A DNA stretch of 64,000 nt, from positions 1 through 64,000 of the forward strand of contig DAOUJI010000031.1 in the NCBI GenBank assembly GCA_034422875.1. The letters are read 5' to 3'. Both the position numbers and the translations under genes were made by a program. This stretch comes from DAOUJI01 sp034422875. Its GTDB lineage: Bacteria; Chloroflexota; Dehalococcoidia; Lucifugimonadales; JAGWBF01. Below, in pieces: positions 24,147 through 30,713 of this stretch; position 1 is the stretch's first letter; the number at the start of each line of letters is the position of its first letter. The notes beneath the pieces were generated by a model. It was given only the letters and a program-made list of their open reading frames with translations. It made no database searches and was not told where the DNA came from.

Positions 24147-25100
24147 ATGGCTAGTATGGAAGCTATACGATGTGAAGGCCTTACCAAGCGTTTCGGAAGA
24201 TTCACGGCCCTCAGCGATCTGGACATCACCGTCGAACAGGGAATGACCTACGGCTTCCTTGGTCCGAACGGAGCTGGAAAGACCACTACACTGCGCCTTC
24301 TCACCGGCATCACGACGCCGTCCAACGGACGGATGTGGGTGGCCAATGAGGAGGTCTCCGGTGATTCGCTTCAGCTAAAGTCCCTGGTCGGCTACCTGCC
24401 GGAATCCCCATCCTTCTACGGCTGGATGACAGGCCGGGAGTTCCTGATGTTCGTCGGCGACCTGTACGAGATGGAACCCTCTGAATCCCGTCAGAGGGCC
24501 GACGAAATGCTGGGGCGTGTCAACCTGGACGATGCCGCGGACAGGAAGGTGAAGGGGTACTCACGGGGGATGCAGCAGAGGCTGGGGCTGGCCCAGTCGT
24601 TGATGCACGGACCTGAAGTTCTGTTCCTTGACGAGCCCGCCTCCGCCCTGGACCCGATGGGCAGGCGGGACATGCTGGAAACCATCAGGTCTCTAAAGGG
24701 CCACACTACGATTTTTGTGTCCACCCATATCCTGGCCGACGTGGAGCGTATCTGCGACAGCGTGGCCATCATCAACCGCGGCAAGCTGGTCACCACGGGT
24801 ACAATATCGGACTTGCAGGCCCAGAAGAGCGGCACCAGTTTCGAGTTGGAGTTTGAGGAAGACCCGGCTCCAATGGCACAGACGCTGGCCGGTGTTTCGT
24901 GGGTGAGCGGCATGCGCAGCGAGGAGCACGGCGCTCGTTATCTGTTCATCGTAGAGGTCAATGATGTTGACTCGGCCAAGAAGGAGCTGCCCAAACTGAC
25001 CTATGAGAGCGGCCTCACTCTGATTAGATACGAGTTGGCGGTGCCTAGCCTGGAGGACGTGTTCATGGACCTGGTTGAATCCAGGGAGCGCACAAGTTGA
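24147..25100 (+). CDS. ABC transporter ATP-binding protein
   Basis: The 317-residue ATPase has Walker A GPNGAGKTTTLRLL, signature YSRGMQQRLGLAQ in place of LSGGQ, Walker B VLFLDEPASALDP and the switch His in FVSTHILADVERI. Its long C-terminal extension (about 225-317) is typical of ABC-2 exporter ATPases of the CcmA/NatA type. The permease gene overlaps by 4 bases. The substrate is unknown. Confidence 0.93.
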   Translation: MASMEAIRCEGLTKRFGRFTALSDLDITVEQGMTYGFLGPNGAGKTTTLRLLTGITTPSNGRMWVANEEVSGDSLQLKSLVGYLPESPSFYGWMTGREFLMFVGDLYEMEPSESRQRADEMLGRVNLDDAADRKVKGYSRGMQQRLGLAQSLMHGPEVLFLDEPASALDPMGRRDMLETIRSLKGHTTIFVSTHILADVERICDSVAIINRGKLVTTGTISDLQAQKSGTSFELEFEEDPAPMAQTLAGVSWVSGMRSEEHGARYLFIVEVNDVDSAKKELPKLTYESGLTLIRYELAVPSLEDVFMDLVESRERTS

Positions 25101-25837
25101 ACGGATTTTGGGCTCTCGCCAAGAAGGAAGCCCTGGAGCAGAGGCGCACCTGGAAACTGGCAGGCATGGCCGGTGTATATACGTTCTTGGGGCTCGCCAT
25201 CGTCATCGTGGCCTTCATCGTTGCTGAGGTGCAGGATGAGCCGCGCACTTCGGACTTGGCTGAGGGGCTCCTGTACGCATTCGGACTCACGCTCACCGGT
25301 GTAGGCACTTTCATCGCCATCATCATTGCCATGGGCGCCATAGCCGGGGAACGAGCCAGCGGAACGGCGGCCATGACACTAAGCAAGCCGGTTACAAGAT
25401 TGGCGTTTGTAGCTGTGAAGTTCATCGGGTTAGTCTTATCCATCTATATCGCCATTGCTGTTGCATCCGGAATAATGTTCCTGGCTACAGTCATCCTGAT
25501 AGACACGTGGTCAGCATGGCGGTTCTTCCTGTTCATGGCGATCGTAGGAGTGTATCTTGTCTTCAACGCGTCGGTGGCTTTCTTCTGGAGCGGCATGTTC
25601 AGTCGTCAGCTCCTGGCGGGAGGTCTGGCCGTTCTCATCTTCTTCGTCCTGACACCGCTGGCAGGCATCCCTAAGACTGAGGGGTACTGGCCCATCGACT
25701 TAATTGAATTTGCCGGGAACGTGGCAGACGAGGAGTCTGCCGTGAATGGGACCTGGAAGTCGCTGGCAGTTTCCCTGGGTGCAATCGCCGTACTTGCCAG
25801 CGGCTCGTGGCTGGTCTTTAGACGCAAGGAGCTATAG
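25097..25837 (+). CDS. ABC-2 family transporter permease
   Basis: The 246-residue membrane protein has six predicted hydrophobic spans: VYTFLGLAIVIVAFIVAE, the LLYAFGLTLTGVGTFIAIII region, FIGLVLSIYIAIAVA, FLFMAIVGVYLVFNA, the LLAGGLAVLIFFVL region and SLAVSLGAIAVLA. The cytosolic loop GAIAGERASGTAAMTLSKPV is diagnostic of ABC-2 permeases. The start is TTG, overlapping the ATPase stop (TTGA), so translation is coupled. Confidence 0.9.
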   Translation: MNGFWALAKKEALEQRRTWKLAGMAGVYTFLGLAIVIVAFIVAEVQDEPRTSDLAEGLLYAFGLTLTGVGTFIAIIIAMGAIAGERASGTAAMTLSKPVTRLAFVAVKFIGLVLSIYIAIAVASGIMFLATVILIDTWSAWRFFLFMAIVGVYLVFNASVAFFWSGMFSRQLLAGGLAVLIFFVLTPLAGIPKTEGYWPIDLIEFAGNVADEESAVNGTWKSLAVSLGAIAVLASGSWLVFRRKEL

Positions 25838-25886
25838 GCCCTGCCCGGAAGTCCGATATTTTATAGATTACATAAGGGAGGCTATC

Positions 25887-26150
25887 ATGCCAGAAGGCGC
25901 CAACCTTGAGATAGAGATACTCTACTGCCACGATTGAGGGCACGCCCTGAGAGCCGCCTGGATGGCGGGTGAAGCCCTGTCACGAAAGGGCGACCACATC
26001 AAGACCTTCAACCTGTTGCCCGGGCCCCACGGCAAGTTCGACATACGCATCAACGGGGACCTGGTGGCCGAGCATCTGCACAAGCCCGACGCCCACATTT
26101 TCCCGGACCTCCCCGACCTGCTCAAGGCCATCGACGAGCGTGTCGCCTGA
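25887..26150 (+). CDS. SelW/SelT/SelH-like Rdx selenoprotein with in-frame TGA (Sec17)
   Basis: Reading through the TGA at 25935-25937 gives an 87-residue Rdx-family thioredoxin-like protein. It has EIEILYCHDU at the start, then GHALRAAWMAGEALS and LLPGPHGKFDIRINGDLV, the standard SelW-type fold. The TGA falls exactly at the second redox position of the CxxU motif (Cys14-His-Asp-Sec17). GGGAGG lies five bases before the ATG. A hairpin with a GG-containing loop follows the TGA (see the SECIS entry). Selenoprotein status is inferred; the alternative is a nonsense mutation. The role is probably a small redox protein. Confidence 0.82.
25937..25978 (+). promoter_or_regulatory. Candidate bacterial SECIS element
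   Basis: Directly 3' of the TGA, AGGGC (25937-25941) pairs with GCCCT (25974-25978), and CCGCC (25954-25958) pairs with GGCGG (25964-25968) around a TGGAT loop. The loop G residues lie about 22-24 bases after the TGA, within the usual range for SelB-recognised hairpins. It sits inside the coding sequence, as bacterial SECIS elements do. Confidence 0.6.
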
Positions 26151-26321
26151 CGTATTTCCACGTCCGACGATGCTGTTATCTCTCAAGGTCGGTGTCGTAC
26201 CTGTCTATACCTGCTTCCTGATCAGAGCCACGACCCAGCAGAATTCGTTTCGGGTTTCACCAAGATCGCCAGACTGCGGTCCACCCAATATACTTGACAA
26301 GTAGTTGCAATAATGATACTA
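26151..26321. other. Intergenic stretch before hicAB with promoter
   Basis: No gene is seen. TTGACA at 26294-26299 and TACTAA at 26317-26322, 17 bases apart, form a plausible promoter for the hicAB pair. Upstream of it nothing is recognised. Confidence 0.5.
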
Positions 26322-26378
26322 ATGAGTCATCGAAAGCACAGATGAAATTCTTCAAAGACTCCGCAGAAATCCCAAGGG

Positions 26379-26576
26379 GTGCGGTTCGCTGACTTAGCCA
26401 GGATTTGCGACCGTTATTTTGGTGAGCCAAGACGGAGAGGCACAAGCCACCGGGTCTATCGAGTGCCTTGGCCAGGAGATCCAAGGGTAAATATTCAGGA
26501 CGATAAAGGCATGACGAAGGCTTATCAAGTCCGGCAAGTCATCAGAGCGATAGAGAAATTGGAGGAGATGCAATGA
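26379..26576 (+). CDS. hicA: HicA-family mRNA interferase toxin, 5' end frameshifted
   Basis: The 65-residue frame from GTG 26379 has RGTSHRVYRVPWPGDPRVNI (with the catalytic His) and KAYQVRQVIRAIEKLEEMQ, a HicA-type double-stranded-RNA-binding fold that cleaves mRNA. The expected N-terminal helix is encoded just upstream in another frame (STDEILQRLRRNPKG, 26335-26379) and would join VRFADL if one G were added to the GGGG run at 26376-26379. A second shift near 26328 would be needed to reach ATG 26322. The toxin may be inactivated, or the sequence may contain an error. hicB overlaps by ATGA. Confidence 0.7.
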   Translation: MRFADLARICDRYFGEPRRRGTSHRVYRVPWPGDPRVNIQDDKGMTKAYQVRQVIRAIEKLEEMQ

Positions 26577-26902
26577 ACGACCACTACACCTATCGTATCA
26601 CTTGGTCCGCTGATGACGAAGAGTTCGTTGGGTTGTGTGCCGAATTCCCGTCCCTAAGCTGGCTGGCTCCTACTCCCGACGAGGCGTTTACAGGAATTCG
26701 AGAGCTTGTGGCCGACGTTTTGTCTGACATGTTGAGCGCCAACGAGACGGCGCCGGAACCGCTAGCTGACCGTACATATAGTGGGAGATTCATGGTGAGG
26801 GTTCCCCCGGAAACCCATCGCAGTTTGACCATACGAGCAGCGGAACAAGGAGTGAGCTTGAACCGACTTGTCAGCGCTAGGCTGGCAAACGAGACCGTCT
26901 GA
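26573..26902 (+). CDS. hicB: HicB-family antitoxin
   Basis: The 109-residue protein has the HicB partial RNase H-like fold (YRITWSADDEEFVGLCAEFP, SLSWLAPTPDEAFTGIRELV) and a C-terminal ribbon-helix-helix (GRFMVRVPPETHRSLTIRAA, then GVSLNRLVSARLA) for operator binding. It neutralises HicA and represses the operon. ATG overlaps the hicA stop as ATGA. Confidence 0.88.
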   Translation: MNDHYTYRITWSADDEEFVGLCAEFPSLSWLAPTPDEAFTGIRELVADVLSDMLSANETAPEPLADRTYSGRFMVRVPPETHRSLTIRAAEQGVSLNRLVSARLANETV

Positions 26903-26933
26903 TCGTATACAACTGCCATTCCTGATCTGATCA

Positions 26934-29207
26934 TCATCCGGAGACCAGTTCCAAGAGCCTCCGGGCGCCATCCTTGTCCAACGGGTAGTTGTTGTTGCCG
27001 CACTTGGGGGACTGAATGCAGCTAGGACAACCGTCGTCGCAGGGGCACTCCGTGACGACGCCCAACGTAGCGTTCCATAGCTGGCCCACCATCTGATAGC
27101 CCATCTCGGCGATTCCGATGCCTCCCGGATGCCCGTCGTATATAAATACCTGGGGCTGCCTTGTGTCGGGGTGCATGGGTGTGGAAACGCCCCCGATGTC
27201 GTTCCGGTCGCACAACGCGAACAGAGGGAGCACTCCTATCATCGCGTGTTCCGTGGCGTGGAGGCTTCCAGCCAGGTCCAGTTTCTTGTCGTTGACTTCA
27301 TCAAGGAATTGGTCGGAAATGTCGAACCAGAGGGCCACGGTATTGAATATCCGCGGCGGTAGGTCGAGCCACTCCTCGTCCAGAACCTCTTCTGTCAACG
27401 GCCTGCGCTTCTGGTAGCCAGTAACCCTGGTGGTCACTTCCACGTCTCCCAGATACACCTGGACTCCGCCGGCAAACTTGTCAGCTCGAATCCGGATGAT
27501 GGTGATGTCCGTAGTGTCTTTGCTCTGGGTGTAGTAGCCCGCGTCAGAGCGGGAAACGTGAGCGGCCCCGTTCTCCAGATCAAGCTCTGTCACCGTGAAA
27601 GCCTCTCCCTGGTGCAAGTACACGGCCCCTGGATGAAGCTGGAAATAGGCGGACGTTTCATCCACGGTTTCCAAAATCACACCGGACTCCTCTTCCACTA
27701 CGGGATACGTATGGGAGGATGACGAGCGTAAGTCCACCAGTTCCGCAGGATAGGACATATCGGGGGTTACGTGCCATTTCCCCTGGGACTCTCTGAGAAA
27801 TCCCTGGGCGACCAGATTTTCTACGTGTTCCGTGAAACCTGGCCCGAAAAACTGAGAATCAGACTCCTCCAGTGGCGTTTCGTAGGCTGCACAGAGCAGA
27901 TGGGGACCTATGATGTACGGGTTGTCCGGGGAGATGAGGGCGTTCTCCATAGACTTGCCGAAGAAGAATTCCGGGTGGTTCATCAAATACTGGTCCAGAG
28001 GATTGGCGCGACCTACCAACGCCGACAGGGCTTCGTCACCCCGCCGTCCGCTCCGTCCCGCCTGCTGCCATGTTGAGGCGATGCTTCCGGGATAACCGGT
28101 TATCACCGTGGCATCCAGGCTTCCCACGTCGATTCCCAACTCCAGAGCGTTGGTGGATGCGACGCCCAACAGGTGTCCGTGCAGGAGGTCCGCTTCAATT
28201 CTACGCCGGTCCTCGGACAGATAGGTTGCCCTATATGGGCTTATCCTCTGTCCCAAACCCTTTTCCACCGCCTCCAATTGCTCCCGGGCATACAGGTATA
28301 CCAACTCCGCCTGCCGACGGGTGCGCACAAACGTAAGGGTGCGCACCTTCTTGGAAACCAAGTGCGAGAATAGCGTGGCCGCCTCCATGTTTGTACTGCG
28401 GCGAGACGAGTGGGTGTTCTCGATGAAAGGCGGGTTCCAAAACAAGAACCTCCGACCGCCGCTGGGGGCGCCATCATCGTCCACAACTTCAAAATCGAGT
28501 CCTGTTAATTCCGAGGCAAGCTCTCCCGGGTTTGCGATAGTGGCTGAGCAGAGGATGAACTGGGGCGACGAGCCGTATATCCGGCAGACCCTTCTAAGCC
28601 GCCGAAGGAGGTTTGACAGGTGCGAGCCAAAGACACCTCTGTACACATGGGCTTCATCCAGAATGACGTACTTCAGGCCTCTGAAGAAACGTGCCCAGTT
28701 GCGGTGATTAGGCAGGATTCCGAGATGGAGCATGTCGGGGTTGCTGAGGATGACGTTAGCCGACCTTCGGACGGAGCCGCGCTCGTCGTACGGTGTGTCC
28801 CCGTCGAACACCGCAGCCTTCACCGCCAGTCCGTCGGTCAGGTTCCTGATTCCCTTGAGCTGGTCCTGTGTCAGGGCCTTGGTCGGATGGAGAAACAGGG
28901 CCCTGCTGGCCGAATCCGCAAGAATAGACTCAATCACGGGAATCTGGTAGCAGAGGCTTTTGCCGCTTGCCGCCGGGGTGGCCACCATGACGTTGTTCCC
29001 GGCGGCTAGATGATTCACCGCTTCAGCTTGATGGCTATAGAGGGGCCATAGTCCGCCTGTTTCGAGAGCCGACACAACCCGGTCGTCCAGCGTGGACTCC
29101 AAGGCCCCTTCTCGAGCTTCCCTGGGAGGAATCGTCTCGCTATGGACTATCTGGCCCTCGTACCAGGGAGAGCCGGTCAGTTGCCTCAGAAACTCCGAAA
29201 CATCCAT
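26934..29207 (-). CDS. MrfA/YprA-like DEAH helicase
   Basis: The 757-residue SF2 helicase has Walker A ATPAASGKSLCYQ, DEAH-box VILDEAHVYRG, motif III LCSATIANP and motif VI QQAGRSGRRGD. It ends with a four-Cys metal cluster in the DUF1998-like domain (ECPCDDGCPSCIQSPKCGNN). This matches Bacillus MrfA/YprA, which repairs mitomycin-type DNA damage as a 3'-5' helicase. The DUF503 gene ends 5 bases upstream on the same strand. Other DUF1998 helicases occur in defence systems, but no partner genes are here. Confidence 0.9.
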   Translation of the reverse strand: MDVSEFLRQLTGSPWYEGQIVHSETIPPREAREGALESTLDDRVVSALETGGLWPLYSHQAEAVNHLAAGNNVMVATPAASGKSLCYQIPVIESILADSASRALFLHPTKALTQDQLKGIRNLTDGLAVKAAVFDGDTPYDERGSVRRSANVILSNPDMLHLGILPNHRNWARFFRGLKYVILDEAHVYRGVFGSHLSNLLRRLRRVCRIYGSSPQFILCSATIANPGELASELTGLDFEVVDDDGAPSGGRRFLFWNPPFIENTHSSRRSTNMEAATLFSHLVSKKVRTLTFVRTRRQAELVYLYAREQLEAVEKGLGQRISPYRATYLSEDRRRIEADLLHGHLLGVASTNALELGIDVGSLDATVITGYPGSIASTWQQAGRSGRRGDEALSALVGRANPLDQYLMNHPEFFFGKSMENALISPDNPYIIGPHLLCAAYETPLEESDSQFFGPGFTEHVENLVAQGFLRESQGKWHVTPDMSYPAELVDLRSSSSHTYPVVEEESGVILETVDETSAYFQLHPGAVYLHQGEAFTVTELDLENGAAHVSRSDAGYYTQSKDTTDITIIRIRADKFAGGVQVYLGDVEVTTRVTGYQKRRPLTEEVLDEEWLDLPPRIFNTVALWFDISDQFLDEVNDKKLDLAGSLHATEHAMIGVLPLFALCDRNDIGGVSTPMHPDTRQPQVFIYDGHPGGIGIAEMGYQMVGQLWNATLGVVTECPCDDGCPSCIQSPKCGNNNYPLDKDGARRLLELVSG

Positions 29208-29212
29208 GGACC

Positions 29213-29506
29213 TTAGACCCCCGAGACCAATTCCACCTCGTAGTCAATCAGCTCTAGGTCGGGCCGCGTCTCGGTTATGAAGTTCACCACGTTGGAGATC
29301 ATGCTGTTGGCGTGGCGGCTGTCGTTGCTGACGCAGGAGACGCCCAGGACGAGGGTCTGCCAGCTGTCGTTCTGCTCGACCTCCGCGGCCGATACGTTGA
29401 ACTTGGAACGTATACGGCTAAGCACTGACTGAGCAATCTGGCGCTTGCCCTTGAGGCTGGAATTACCGGGGATTCTCAGGACAACTCGGCACATGCCGAC
29501 GTGCAC
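29213..29506 (-). CDS. DUF503 family protein
   Basis: The 97-residue protein begins MHVGMCRVVLRIPGNSSLKG and has KRQIAQSVLSRIRSKFNVSA and NFITETRPDLELIDYEVELV, the full DUF503 pattern (YlxP-like, ferredoxin-like fold, often near ribosome-maturation genes). The GTG at 29506 has AAGGAG six bases upstream; the longer frame from 29737 adds unrelated sequence. The helicase follows 5 bases after the stop. Confidence 0.87.
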   Translation of the reverse strand: MHVGMCRVVLRIPGNSSLKGKRQIAQSVLSRIRSKFNVSAAEVEQNDSWQTLVLGVSCVSNDSRHANSMISNVVNFITETRPDLELIDYEVELVSGV

Positions 29507-29840
29507 GGGAAACTCCTTATTGCGCCAATCTGCCGGGGCTATCCATATCAATCTACGCCGGCAGCACAGGCGGCCCCAGAAGATTCTTGGGGAACGGCGG
29601 GAGTATAGCAGACCCTCAAATTTCGCTTCAACGAGCCAGTGGCGTTGTGCCCGTTCATCTCCCCAGGAGTGTTCCCTTGTGGGCGCCCTTTCTTCGCCGT
29701 TCAAAGGGGATGGGGAGGAATCCGACCGTGTGATCATATTCGCCTCGGCGTGTGGCTGAGGTCAGGGCAGGTACAGGGCCTGCCCTGCAGTTTAGCTCAC
29801 GCCTCGTGAGAGACTAAACCGTTGCCATGAAACCCATGCG
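29507..29840. other. Divergent intergenic region with tandem hairpins
   Basis: This stretch of about 330 bases has no supported gene. It holds two adjacent stem-loops: CAGGGCAGG/CCTGCCCTG (29763-29771 with 29779-29787) and GTTTAG-CTCACG/CGTGAG-aga-CTAAAC (29790-29801 with 29805-29819). They lie immediately upstream of the PHP-gene promoter. They could be a small structured RNA, a terminator of upstream transcription or a repeat remnant. Confidence 0.5.
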
Positions 29841-29870
29841 TTGACTCTGCTCTACCTTGGCGAATACAAT
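29841..29870 (+). promoter_or_regulatory. Promoter of PHP-domain gene
   Basis: TTGACT (29841-29846), 18 bases, then TACAAT (29865-29870). The predicted transcript starts near 29877, so the frame beginning at the TTG at 29841 cannot be translated from it. Confidence 0.6.
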
Positions 29871-29888
29871 GAGTTACAAATTTCACAA

Positions 29889-30638
29889 ATGGCAGGACCG
29901 ATGGCCCATCTCTTCGACATGCACATCCACACCACCAAGGGCAGCAGTGATTCCAACTTATCCCCAGAAGAGATGGTCCTTCAGGCAGAGCAGTTAGGGC
30001 TGTTCGGTCTTTGCATCACTGAACACAGCGGGCCTTGGGACAGACACGATTTCCAGCGTTTTGCTGCCCAGCACGATGTAGTCCTGATACGGTCCATGGA
30101 AGTCGAAACCGACATGGGTCATATCCTGGCCTTCGGAATGGACCGATACCTGTCAGGGATAAACAAGGCCGTCAACCTGCGTCATGAGCTGGACAAGGTC
30201 AATGGGTTCATGGTCACTGCCCACCCCTTCAGGAACCTGTACCCGGTGCGGCCCAATGGCAGGCCGCTGATATATCAAGGAGCGGACCACGTGCCCTCCA
30301 CGGTCGCCGAAGCCTCCGAACATCCCCTCTTCTCCATGGTTGACGCAGTGGAGGCGGCCAACGGCGCCACTTCGAACATTGAGAACGAGTTTGCTTTAAA
30401 GGTTGCCAGACACCTGGGCTTGAGGATCACAGGAGGCAGCGACGCCCACTCTCGAAACGGGTTGGGCCGTTGTGTGACTGTGTTCGACGGGGAGATTCAC
30501 ACAGCCGAAGAGTTCATGAACGCCCTCCACCAAGGGAGCTTCGCGCCTGCCGTGCTGTCTCCTAACAGCTCCAGCACGACGGCATCCTGGACTCCTGTGC
30601 CTGAACCTTTCATCGAACAGGCGGTCCGCAACACTTAA
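29889..30638 (+). CDS. PHP-domain phosphoesterase
   Basis: The protein of about 249 residues has the PHP metal motifs FDMHIHTTKGSSDS, CITEHSG, a His in VTAHPFRNLYP and the terminal ITGGSDAHSRNGLG. These residues build a trinuclear metal site for phosphodiester or phosphate-ester hydrolysis, as in histidinol phosphatase-like and RNase AM-like enzymes. The substrate is unknown. Start ATG 29889 or 29901; the latter has AGGA close upstream. It is followed by the DinG-like gene. Confidence 0.87.
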   Translation: MAGPMAHLFDMHIHTTKGSSDSNLSPEEMVLQAEQLGLFGLCITEHSGPWDRHDFQRFAAQHDVVLIRSMEVETDMGHILAFGMDRYLSGINKAVNLRHELDKVNGFMVTAHPFRNLYPVRPNGRPLIYQGADHVPSTVAEASEHPLFSMVDAVEAANGATSNIENEFALKVARHLGLRITGGSDAHSRNGLGRCVTVFDGEIHTAEEFMNALHQGSFAPAVLSPNSSSTTASWTPVPEPFIEQAVRNT

Positions 30639-30713
30639 CTGCGAGTGACCCTGCCACGCGGGGTGTCCCGCGTCGGCTCTATTGTGACGGGTGTGGGAGG
30701 GGCCTAGGGCGGA

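Noticed and set aside
25935..25937. TGA read as an ordinary stop, making the gene a pseudogene
   Set aside because: The stop falls exactly at the CxxU position, the downstream frame is intact, and a SECIS-like hairpin follows.
26934..29506. DUF1998-type helicase plus DUF503 as a defence operon (DISARM-like)
   Set aside because: The helicase matches the MrfA/YprA repair type and no methylase, nuclease or PLD partner is adjacent.
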